From a virus: a stretch of 27,087 bases of DNA. Location: positions 1-27,087 of IMG/VR virus record IMGVR_UViG_3300030119_000874, one strand, 5' to 3'. The notes beneath the pieces were generated by a model. It had not been told where the DNA came from. It did no database searches and was given only the letters and a program-made list of their open reading frames with translations. The position numbers and the translations under genes are program-made. Shown one piece after another: positions 21,121-27,087 of this stretch. Each line of letters opens with the position of its first letter. Position 1 is the first letter of the stretch.

Positions 21121-23176
21121 CCAACTCACGTTCATCTGCCCGCTGACCATCGAAGCTGCCGGGGAAAAATCTTCCGGGGCATCCGGGGGCGGAAGTGTTC
21201 CTCAGTTCCGCATGGTGGCTTATACTGGCGGCTTGATGCGGATCGAAGGATTCCCGCACCCCGTCGTGGTGGACTTGGAAGGTCTGGCCATCGACAGGCA
21301 AGATATTCCCGTTCGCCTGGACCACCAATCGCGTCAAGGTGTCGGCCACACCCAGCGCGTCGCGGTGGAAAACGGCAGCCTCATCGCCGAGGGCCTCGTC
21401 AGCCGCGACACCAGTTGGGCACGCGACGTGATCCGCAGTGGCCAGAACGGATTCCCCTGGCAGGCCAGCATCGGCGCAGCCGTCATCGATGCCCAGTTCA
21501 TTCCCAACGGCCAGAACGTCACCGTCAATGGCCGCACCTTCGACGGGCCCATCCACGTCGTCCGCAAAGCAACCCTCAAAGAAATCTCATTCGTTGATAA
21601 CGGGGCAGACTCGTCTACGTCTGCCCGCATCGCAGCCAACAGCAAGGAGCAATCGTCTATGCCGCATGGTACACAAAGCCAAGCAACCACCGTCGTCACC
21701 GATCCCAAACCAGTCACACCTTCGACCACTGAACCCACGGCGCCCAAAGCGCCGACCTCGGATTCCCCGTCGCCCGCACGTCCTGCCACCCTCGCCGCGC
21801 GTGCAACGGAAGATGTTTCGGATGCACCGCGCCGGGATGATCAGAATGCACCAATGATGCAGATGCGCAAGCAGATGGCTGAGGAAACCCGTCGCATCCA
21901 AGCTATCCGTAGCACCTGCGACGGCAAACACCCGGACATCGAAGCCCAGGCCATCGAAGAAGGTTGGGATGTCACCAAGACCGAGCTTCATGTGCTGCGT
22001 GCATCGCGCCCGCAAGTGCCGGTGGCAATGCAAGGTGCTGGTTCAAGGCTTCCGGGGGCGGGGGGCAATCCGCAGGTGTTCGAAGCTGTCGCACTGATGG
22101 CCAGTGGCCTGCCCAGCAGCCGGGTACAGGCGCTGTATGCCGAACCGGTACTGGAAGCTGCCGACAAACTCCGTGGTATCGGCGTGCAGGAGTTCTGCGA
22201 AATGGCCTGTGGCCAGCAACTGCCGCGCTTCCGTCGTGATGCCACCGGATGGTTGCAGGCGGCCTTCAGCAGTGCATCGCTTCCGGGAGTGCTTTCCAAC
22301 ATCGCCAACAAGATGCTGCTGGAGGGCTACAACTACGTCGAGGACGCTTGGCGTCGCATCGCCAAGATTGCCAGCGTCAACGACTTTAAGGAACACACGC
22401 GTTACCGCATGACCGGTTCGTTCAAGTTCCAGCAAGTTGGCCCCGATGGCGAAATCAAGCATGGCCAACTTGATGAACAGCAGTTCGGGCAAAAGGCTGA
22501 TACGCATGGCATCATGTTCGCGCTGACCCGCCAGATGATCATCAATGATGACCTCGGTGCGTTTACCGACATTCCCCGCCAGATCGGCATGGGTGCTGCC
22601 GAGTCAATCGCCGAAGCGGTGTGGAGTCTGTGGTTGCGCAATCCTCTGCAATCCGATGGCAAAGCGTTCTTCCATGCGGATCACAACAACTACAGCGAAG
22701 GTGCCGACACCGCACTGTCCATCGACGGCCTTACTGCTGCCGAAGTTCTCTTCGCTCAACAAGTCAAACCCAATGGCAAACCCCTTGGCATCATGCCTTC
22801 GTTGCTACTGGTGCCACCAGGTTTGAAGGTCGCCGCTGAGATGCTCATGAAGAGCCTGCAACTCAACGAGACCACCACGACCAACAAAGCCAAGCCTGCA
22901 ACCAATCCGCATGCCGGTAAGTTCGACGTGGTGTCCAGCGTCTACCTTTCCAACACCAGTTTTGCCAATGCGTCGAACAAGGCGTGGTATCTGCTGTCTG
23001 ATCCGAATCGTTTGTCGGCCATCGAAGTCGCCTTCCTCAACGGCGTGGACCGTCCCACAGTCGAAAAAACCGACGCAGATTTTTCAACACTCGGGGTGCA
23101 ATTTCGCGGCTTTATCGACTTTGGCGTGCGTGAACAGGACCATCGCGGTGCGGTGAAATTCAAAGGCGAAAGTTAA
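21083..23176 (+). CDS. Prohead protease fused to gpT-like major capsid protein
   Basis: 697 residues. Residues 40-180 look like a prohead protease of the herpesvirus-protease clan: RLDHQ with His81, WQASIGA with Ser129 and a final KEISFVDNGAD. Residues 190-260 are a Pro/Thr/Ala linker, and 260-300 a charged helix (MMQMRKQMAEETRRIQAIRS), probably scaffold. Residues 330-697 resemble Mu gpT-type major heads (FTDIPRQIGMGAAESIAEAV, KAFFHADHNNYSEG, LLLVPPGLKVAAEML, VEKTDADFSTLGVQFRGFID). One chain thus carries protease, scaffold and capsid. AGGAG at 21068-21072 precedes the ATG. An internal ATG at 21659 with its own AAGGAG could make capsid without protease. Confidence 0.9.
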   Translation: MTMTLLPTQQLPDQLTFICPLTIEAAGEKSSGASGGGSVPQFRMVAYTGGLMRIEGFPHPVVVDLEGLAIDRQDIPVRLDHQSRQGVGHTQRVAVENGSLIAEGLVSRDTSWARDVIRSGQNGFPWQASIGAAVIDAQFIPNGQNVTVNGRTFDGPIHVVRKATLKEISFVDNGADSSTSARIAANSKEQSSMPHGTQSQATTVVTDPKPVTPSTTEPTAPKAPTSDSPSPARPATLAARATEDVSDAPRRDDQNAPMMQMRKQMAEETRRIQAIRSTCDGKHPDIEAQAIEEGWDVTKTELHVLRASRPQVPVAMQGAGSRLPGAGGNPQVFEAVALMASGLPSSRVQALYAEPVLEAADKLRGIGVQEFCEMACGQQLPRFRRDATGWLQAAFSSASLPGVLSNIANKMLLEGYNYVEDAWRRIAKIASVNDFKEHTRYRMTGSFKFQQVGPDGEIKHGQLDEQQFGQKADTHGIMFALTRQMIINDDLGAFTDIPRQIGMGAAESIAEAVWSLWLRNPLQSDGKAFFHADHNNYSEGADTALSIDGLTAAEVLFAQQVKPNGKPLGIMPSLLLVPPGLKVAAEMLMKSLQLNETTTTNKAKPATNPHAGKFDVVSSVYLSNTSFANASNKAWYLLSDPNRLSAIEVAFLNGVDRPTVEKTDADFSTLGVQFRGFIDFGVREQDHRGAVKFKGES
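21603..21661 (+). promoter_or_regulatory. Hairpin and internal ribosome site in the protease-capsid gene
   Basis: GGGCAGAC (21603-21610) pairs perfectly with GTCTGCCC (21619-21626). AAGGAG (21644-21649) then lies 9 nt before an in-frame ATG (21659-21661, Met193). This is the exact junction of the protease and linker. Initiation here would give a 505-residue scaffold-capsid protein. Confidence 0.55.
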
Positions 23177-23288
23177 CCCCCCGAAACCTCCGGAAGTTTT
23201 TTTCGAAGGTTCTTCGAAAAGTATTCATTGTTTTCCCCTTAAAAACAAGTCGTTTTAATCTTTTTCTTCTCACAGGAGTATTTTTTAC

Positions 23289-23621
23289 ATGATCGCAACA
23301 TTCGTTCACAAAGGTGACAGCATCGATTACACCCCAGCCGCTGATGTTGCCGCTGGTGATGTCGTTGTCCAGGAAGATTTGGTGGGTATTGCCAAACTCG
23401 ACATCGCTGCCAACACGCTGGGCAGTCTGTCGGTGACCGGCATCTTTGATGTCCCCAAGATCGGTGGCCCGGGCATGGCCATCACCACCGGCACCAAGCT
23501 CTACTGGGACTCGGCCAACCAATACGCAACGCCCACCGAAATCGAAGGCAAGTACATGGGCAAGGCTGTGGCCGATGCGGGTGACAACGATGCCACTATT
23601 CGCGTCAAACTCACTGCCTAA
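23289..23621 (+). CDS. DUF2190 capsid decoration protein
   Basis: 110 residues. MIATFVHKGDSIDYTPAADV, AAGDVVVQEDLVGIA and ITTGTKLYWDSANQ are typical of DUF2190 proteins that follow major capsid genes and are thought to stabilise the capsid surface. CAGGAG lies well placed before the ATG. The 112-bp gap upstream holds a 9-bp hairpin, TTTTCGAAG with CTTCGAAAA, after a T-rich run; it may be a processing or partial termination site that separates capsid from decoration expression. No other gene is seen in the gap. Confidence 0.8.
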   Translation: MIATFVHKGDSIDYTPAADVAAGDVVVQEDLVGIAKLDIAANTLGSLSVTGIFDVPKIGGPGMAITTGTKLYWDSANQYATPTEIEGKYMGKAVADAGDNDATIRVKLTA

Positions 23622-23655
23622 ACTCCCGGTCTAAACTTCCGGGGGGAAGGAAAAC

Positions 23656-24021
23656 ATGGCCAGAGACTACATGAAAGAAGGCATGCAGTGGCTCGCCAGG
23701 GTGAGGGCGGGATGGTGTACGCAGGAGGTTGCCTATCAACAAGGTGACGCCTCGTACACCATCCATGCCTCGCCGGGCATCAGTAAGTATGAAAAATCCA
23801 CGGTCGGTGGCGTGACTATCGAATCAAGCATGTGGGATTTTTTAGTCAATGCTGATGACTTCCCGGCGGAGTTCGAGCCCACACCCGGTGATGTCCTGAC
23901 GATGGATGACAAGCAATACGAGATCACCAACTTTGGTGACGACGGATGTTTTAGGTATTGCGATCCGTACCACACCACACTCCGCATTCACACCCGTTTA
24001 CTGGGAGACGCAAGTTCATGA
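23656..24021 (+). CDS. Putative head-tail connector protein
   Basis: 121 residues, mostly beta: VAYQQGDASYTIHASPG, VTIESSMWDFLVNADDFPAE, EFEPTPGDVLTMDDKQYEIT and HTTLRIHTRLL. The pattern WDFLV...F.P..GD.......YE......R..D.....RIHT is that of head-completion (stopper) proteins found after the capsid genes in lambda-like phages. A TTCCGGGGG motif copy and GGGAAGGAAAA, serving as ribosome site, lie just upstream. Its stop overlaps the next ATG by 4 bp. Role assigned by position and general pattern only. Confidence 0.6.
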   Translation: MARDYMKEGMQWLARVRAGWCTQEVAYQQGDASYTIHASPGISKYEKSTVGGVTIESSMWDFLVNADDFPAEFEPTPGDVLTMDDKQYEITNFGDDGCFRYCDPYHTTLRIHTRLLGDASS

Positions 24022-24251
24022 CCAACCCAACGCATCAAGTATGCGATTCCAGTTGCTCGCAGTTCGATGAACTGCACAACAAACTCGACCGGCTCGATCA
24101 TGCCATCCGTGGCAATGGTGAACCGGGCATCAACATTCGTCTGGATCGCCTGGAACAAAATGCGATCCGCCATGCACGTTGGATGTGGCTGATTGCTGGT
24201 GCAGGTGTGACGAGTTTGGTGAACATTCTTTTCAGTTTACTACGGGGGTAA
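24018..24251 (+). CDS. Coiled-coil protein with C-terminal membrane segment
   Basis: 77 residues. Residues 15-50 form a heptad-like helix (FDELHNKLDRLDHAIR, INIRLDRLEQNAIRHAR), and 55-75 (MWLIAGAGVTSLVNILFSLL) form one transmembrane helix ending RG. This is the layout of XhlA-type proteins, which assist holins, and of some small phage membrane proteins. The start overlaps the preceding gene by 4 bp (ATGA). It sits in the middle of the head-tail genes instead of a lysis cassette, which is unusual. It might be a holin partner or an exclusion protein; the evidence does not choose. Confidence 0.7.
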   Translation: MTNPTHQVCDSSCSQFDELHNKLDRLDHAIRGNGEPGINIRLDRLEQNAIRHARWMWLIAGAGVTSLVNILFSLLRG

Positions 24252-24253
24252 CT

Positions 24254-24685
24254 ATGCAAATGACCATTGATCTGGCTGATGCAGTAACAAGTCAGGTAAA
24301 CCAGTCCGGTATCGTCACCAATGCTAAGCGGATGGTGTTGCCCATTCACGATCTGTCACAGCTAAGGGAACTGACGATTAGCGTTGTACCACGTGGCGTG
24401 CAGGTTCAAAGTATCACGCGAAAGCTCAGTCAGTACGACTGCCAGGTGGACATCGGCGTGCAGCAAAAACTCACCGTCACGCAGGACCAAATCGACACTG
24501 CTGTTGCTGGCTTGTGTCAGTTGGTGCAGCAGATTGCAGAATACCTGCAACGCCAACCGTTGAACGACATGCCGTATGCGATCTGGATCAAGATTGAGAA
24601 CGACCCGGTGTATGCCGCCGATCATCTGGCCCAACAGCGGGTGTTCACATCGGTGCTGACGTTGACCTACCGGATCACCAAGTGA
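24254..24685 (+). CDS. Putative tail terminator or minor tail protein
   Basis: 143 residues. DLADAVTSQVNQS..., then KRMVLPIHDLSQLRELTISV, DQIDTAVAGLCQLVQQIAEYLQ-type helix and VFTSVLTLTYRI: a mixed alpha/beta fold with the order expected for tail-terminator (lambda gpU-like) proteins placed between connector and tube genes. GGGGGTAACT upstream of ATG 24254 serves as a ribosome site; the frame is open further upstream but runs through the membrane-protein gene. Only 2 nt separate it from that gene, so it is co-translated. Confidence 0.55.
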   Translation: MQMTIDLADAVTSQVNQSGIVTNAKRMVLPIHDLSQLRELTISVVPRGVQVQSITRKLSQYDCQVDIGVQQKLTVTQDQIDTAVAGLCQLVQQIAEYLQRQPLNDMPYAIWIKIENDPVYAADHLAQQRVFTSVLTLTYRITK

Positions 24686-24692
24686 GGTCTAA

Positions 24693-25088
24693 ATGCTGCG
24701 TGTTCGTTTCAAACCACCAGGTGGGCTCAACAAAAAACTGCTCCAGCAAAAAATGGCCCAGGCGAGTTTCCAAAGCCTGGGCCATGCCGGGGCGGCGATT
24801 CGGTTGACGGCCCGGCGGAGCATTCGCGTCAGCAAACGGTATGCGTTGCCCGGTTCGCCACCGCGTACACGACACGGCCAACTGCGGCGTGCCATCGTCT
24901 ATGCCCGCGAGGGCAACGACCGCGTGTTGATCGGCCCCGGATTCGCCCACGTTGGCCCGTCGGCGATGGCCCATGAATTTGGTGGTCGCTTCCGCAAATC
25001 CAATTATCGTGCCAGGCCATTCATGGGTCCGGCCTTGAGTAAAAACCTACCGCGTCTGCCTCGTTTTTGGGCAGGCTCGATTCGATAG
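24693..25088 (+). CDS. HK97 gp10-like tail completion protein
   Basis: 131 residues, very basic. RLTARRSIRVSKRYALPGSP, PRTRHGQLRRAIVYA, VLIGP and HEFGGRFR lead to RARPFMGPAL, the RPFMxPAL ending that marks the HK97 gp10 family of neck and tail completion proteins. It would help join the tail to the head. It starts 7 nt after the previous stop, with GAGG close by. Length is normal for the family. Confidence 0.75.
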   Translation: MLRVRFKPPGGLNKKLLQQKMAQASFQSLGHAGAAIRLTARRSIRVSKRYALPGSPPRTRHGQLRRAIVYAREGNDRVLIGPGFAHVGPSAMAHEFGGRFRKSNYRARPFMGPALSKNLPRLPRFWAGSIR

Positions 25089-25126
25089 ATAGTTCGTTTT
25101 AAAACTACATTTACAGGAGATTTTTT

Positions 25127-25555
25127 ATGTCCATCCGTTTAGGGATGCAGGCCAAGCTATACCACGGCACGGCCGGCGCAACTGCAACCACCGAGCTGAC
25201 CAACGTCAAGGACGTCACGCTCAACCTGGAAACTGGCGAGGCGGATATTTCCGTCCGCGCCAGTCAAGGTTGGCGTGCCACTGTCGCCACCCTCAAGAAC
25301 GGCAGTGTTGAATTCACAATGTTATGGGATTCGGCCGACGCGGGCTTCACGGCCATTAAGGACGCCTACTTCAACAACACAGCCATTGCTCTTGCAGTGC
25401 TCGATGGTGAAGGTGGTAGTGGTTTGGATGCCGACTTCTCGGTGACCAACTTCACACGCAACGAGCCGCTCGAAGAAGCCATCACCGTCAACGTGACTGT
25501 GAAGCCAACCTATGTCACCCGCGCTCCGACTTGGGTGGATGGAGGTGGCAGCTAA
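25127..25555 (+). CDS. Major tail tube protein
   Basis: 142 residues, beta-rich: AKLYHGTAGATATTELTNVK, DVTLNLETGEADISVRASQG, FTMLWDSADAGFTAIKDAYF, and IALAVLDGEGGSGLDADFSV. The pattern T.L.NVKDV.L......E.D...R...G, followed by an acidic loop and VTVKPTY, is that of siphovirus tail tube proteins. AGGAGATTTTTT before the ATG is a strong ribosome site, as expected for an abundant protein. Its stop shares one base with the next ATG. Confidence 0.85.
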   Translation: MSIRLGMQAKLYHGTAGATATTELTNVKDVTLNLETGEADISVRASQGWRATVATLKNGSVEFTMLWDSADAGFTAIKDAYFNNTAIALAVLDGEGGSGLDADFSVTNFTRNEPLEEAITVNVTVKPTYVTRAPTWVDGGGS

Positions 25556-25998
25556 TGCAAACCTTCAATGACCAAGCAAACTGCGTATGGACTGTGCAGA
25601 TTACCGTGGCCACCATCAAACGTGTCCAGGCACTCGTTGATGTCAACCTGCTGGATGTCTTGGACAGTAAATCCCATCTGCTGGAAAAACTCTCCACCGA
25701 TCCGATCCTGCTTTGTGATGTGTTGTACGCCATCTGCCAGCAGCAAGCCCAATCGGCCAATGTCAGCGATGAGGAGTTTGGCCAGGCACTGGCAGGTGAT
25801 GTGATTGACCATGCCACCACGGCATTGCTCCAGGAGTTGGCAGATTTTTTCCCCGCAGCGAAGCGGCAAGTGCTACGCAAGGCATTAGCAAAGCTTCGCG
25901 AGGTGGAAGAGAAGGCGCTTCAAATCGCCAGTGCCCAACTGGACAGTCCAGAACTCCAGCAGCAACTCGAACACCTGCTGCAACCTGCCAAGACATGA
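25555..25998 (+). CDS. Tail assembly chaperone, G-like
   Basis: 147 residues, all helical after a short beta start (CVWTVQITVATIKRVQALVD, LLDVL, DPILLCDVLYAICQQQAQSA, FFPAAKRQVLRKALAKLREV). Position between tail tube and tape measure, and a following short ORF overlapping by 4 bp, fit the lambda G and T chaperone pair that wraps the tape measure during tail assembly. An in-frame slippery heptamer T-TTT-TTC lies at 25845-25851. The frame is open from 25555; the upstream in-frame ATG at 25531 lies inside the tube gene. Confidence 0.75.
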   Translation: MQTFNDQANCVWTVQITVATIKRVQALVDVNLLDVLDSKSHLLEKLSTDPILLCDVLYAICQQQAQSANVSDEEFGQALAGDVIDHATTALLQELADFFPAAKRQVLRKALAKLREVEEKALQIASAQLDSPELQQQLEHLLQPAKT

Positions 25999-26294
25999 TC
26001 TGGCAATTGGCTGGCATCCTCGGTGTCCACCCCGGAAGTTTTACCTTGCGGGAGTTGTACGAGATGGCCCAGTCCCGCCAGAAACAGGATTGGCAACACA
26101 CATCCAACCTGATGGCCTTGCTTGCAAATCTGCTGACCTTCAATCGTTCCCATACGTTCAAGGCAGCGGACTTTGATCCGTTTGCTCAAAGCCAGACATC
26201 TTCGGTGATTCCTCTGGACACCGAAGATGCGATGGCACTACTCAAACGCACTTTCATTCCTTCCCCCGGAACCTCAAGGAGAAAATCTTTATGA
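25995..26294 (+). CDS. Tail assembly chaperone, T-like ORF
   Basis: 99 residues in the -1 frame relative to the G-like gene. IWQLAGILGVHPGSFTLREL, YEMAQSRQKQDWQHTSNLMA and LLANLL follow the pattern WxxAGxxGxxPxxxTLxELxxMxxxRxxxxWxxxSxLxAL of second chaperone ORFs in many phages. It may be made by restart at ATGA 25995-25998, or as a G-T fusion by frameshifting. A CCCCGGAAG motif encodes the HPGS turn. Its stop overlaps the lipoprotein ATG by 4 bp. Confidence 0.75.
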   Translation: MIWQLAGILGVHPGSFTLRELYEMAQSRQKQDWQHTSNLMALLANLLTFNRSHTFKAADFDPFAQSQTSSVIPLDTEDAMALLKRTFIPSPGTSRRKSL

Positions 26295-26746
26295 AAACCA
26301 ATCACCTGATCTTCCTGTTCATTCTCACCTTCCTCGTGCTGGGCCTGCTGAGTTTTGCAGGCTGCGACATGGGCGACATGATTCACGTCAAGACGCCTAA
26401 CACCATTCAGCAGCAGACGGGCCTTGCCAGCATCATCACGCTCAACGAGGCCGAGAGCGAATATCAACTCTGGTATCAACATATGCAAACCGCTGGCAGT
26501 CAGTGGAAATCCAACATCGAACATGCCAACGAAATTCGCAACATGATCAATCAGCTCTCGCTGTCCGCGCTGGATCAAGTGGGCCCGACGGTGGCTGGTG
26601 TCCCCATGCTCGGCCCGTTGCTGCCTGCAGCTTCGGGTTTACTCGGCCTGTTCCTGGGTGCCAGCAAACTCCGTAAGGAAAAAGAAGACTCCTTCAACAA
26701 GGGCCTGGACGAAGGTCGCAAGACCACAACCGCTGCACTTACCTGA
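26291..26746 (+). CDS. Predicted inner-membrane lipoprotein
   Basis: 151 residues. Residues 5-24 form a hydrophobic signal ending FAG before Cys25, an acceptable lipobox. The next residue is Asp26, the signal that keeps lipoproteins in the inner membrane of Gram-negative bacteria. Residues 45-95 are a helical, coiled-coil-like stretch; 101-124 (AGVPMLGPLLPAASGLLGLF) form a second membrane segment, followed by a basic and acidic tail. It lies between chaperone and tape measure with ATGA coupling. It could be a superinfection-exclusion protein or a membrane factor for DNA entry; no family is recognised. Confidence 0.7.
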   Translation: MKTNHLIFLFILTFLVLGLLSFAGCDMGDMIHVKTPNTIQQQTGLASIITLNEAESEYQLWYQHMQTAGSQWKSNIEHANEIRNMINQLSLSALDQVGPTVAGVPMLGPLLPAASGLLGLFLGASKLRKEKEDSFNKGLDEGRKTTTAALT

Positions 26747-26754
26747 TTGTTTGA

Positions 26755-26866
26755 ACCGCCAAGACGCCAAGCCCCCGGGGGCGTCAAGTCCAGGCAAGTT
26801 TTTTAATCAGTTTTTTCAATCATGTTTCATCTCATCCGACCTTGGCGTCCTTGGCGTCTTGGCGGT
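26755..26866. repeat. Extragenic REP-like inverted repeat
   Basis: ACCGCCAAGACGCCAAG (26755-26771) is the exact complement of 26850-26866, with 78 nt between. An extra CTTGGCGTC unit at 26841-26849 makes the right side a tandem repeat. In the left arm the matching unit is replaced by CCCCCGGGGG (26771-26780). The CTTGGCGTC/GACGCCAAG type of repeat is common between genes of many environmental bacteria. It fills the 137-bp gap before the tape measure and may stabilise or end transcripts. Confidence 0.8.
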
Positions 26867-26883
26867 AAATAAAAAGGTTTAGC

Positions 26884-27087
26884 ATGTCGCCAGGTATCGC
26901 CAACAGTCGAAACATTCGTGCCGGGGCTGCGTACATTGAACTGACCACGCAGGACAGCAAGCTCGTGCGTGGACTTGATCAGGCGCAGAAGCGCATCAAA
27001 GCCTTCGGCAAGTCTGTGGGCGAGATTGGCAAGCGACTCACCGCTGTGTCGGCCGTGGCGGCGGTGCCTCTGCTCTCTGGCCTGAAA
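26884..27087 (+). CDS. Tail tape measure protein, N-terminal part
   Basis: The first 68 codons only; the gene runs off the window. RAGAAYIELTTQDSKLVRGL, then DQAQKRIKAFGKSVGEIGKR and a hydrophobic Ala/Val stretch, is a typical tape measure start: a short beta element, a long heptad helix, then membrane-like segments. AAAAAGG lies about 7 nt upstream of ATG 26884. The full protein would set tail length and enter the host envelope during DNA injection. Confidence 0.85.
   Translation, partial: MSPGIANSRNIRAGAAYIELTTQDSKLVRGLDQAQKRIKAFGKSVGEIGKRLTAVSAVAAVPLLSGLK

Noticed and set aside
23194-23226. Intrinsic terminator after the capsid gene
   Set aside because: The hairpin TTTTCGAAG/CTTCGAAAA is followed by mixed sequence; the T run lies before it, so the signal is incomplete on both strands.

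Overview
The window is one contiguous stretch of a tailed, lambda-like (siphovirus-type) bacteriophage or prophage. It runs from the recombination and replication genes, through an accessory block on the minus strand, into packaging, capsid and tail genes, and stops just inside the tape measure gene. No host gene, integrase, tRNA, rRNA or CRISPR array is visible. The host looks Gram-negative: there is an Asp+2 lipoprotein and an SSB-type DDDIPF tail. The small-gene repertoire (HARE-HTH, DUF6900-like, ParB-methyltransferase fusions, gpT-type capsid fused to its protease) and a CTTGGCGTC-type extragenic repeat would suit a Planctomycetota or related environmental host, but that is inference.

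Left part (150-12040, plus strand, mostly head-to-tail with 1-4 bp overlaps): an unknown protein; a sigma-70-like factor behind four copies of an AACTGCAAAA half-site; a recombination set (RecE-like PD-(D/E)XK nuclease, AAA_24/Sak4-like ATPase, DUF669 probable ssDNA-binding protein, RusA resolvase); a ParB-HTH protein; a DGQHRL protein; an SF2 helicase ending in an SSB-like acidic tail; a ParB-Dam methyltransferase; a small PD-(D/E)XK-like protein; and a prim-pol/DUF3987 primase-helicase. Downstream of the primase, 12049-12285 holds an array of GTTTCNCA half-sites followed by an AT-rich tract and a CG-alternating tract, the best candidate replication origin. Then come a small Cys-rich protein and a ParB-N4/N6 methyltransferase.

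Middle part (14278-16670, minus strand): a MntA-HepT toxin-antitoxin pair with its own sigma-70 promoter and an apparently leaderless start, and behind a hairpin terminator a five-gene operon of small proteins including a HARE-HTH and a DUF6900-like protein.

Right part (16772-27087, plus strand): a small HTH-like protein, terminase large subunit, a small protein in the head-tail joining slot, lambda-type portal, a prohead protease-gpT major capsid fusion with an internal ribosome site, DUF2190 decoration protein, head and tail completion proteins, a coiled-coil/transmembrane protein, tail tube, two G/T-like chaperone ORFs, a predicted inner-membrane lipoprotein, an extragenic inverted repeat and the start of the tape measure.

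The most unusual signals are not genes. (1) Long perfect palindromes lie inside the coding sequence of two ParB-like genes, right beside the HTH-coding segment. (2) The 9-mer CCCCCGGAA (or its complement TTCCGGGGG) occurs 13 times by hand count, on both strands, in genes and between them. (3) Two half-site arrays occur, one upstream of the sigma factor and one downstream of the primase.
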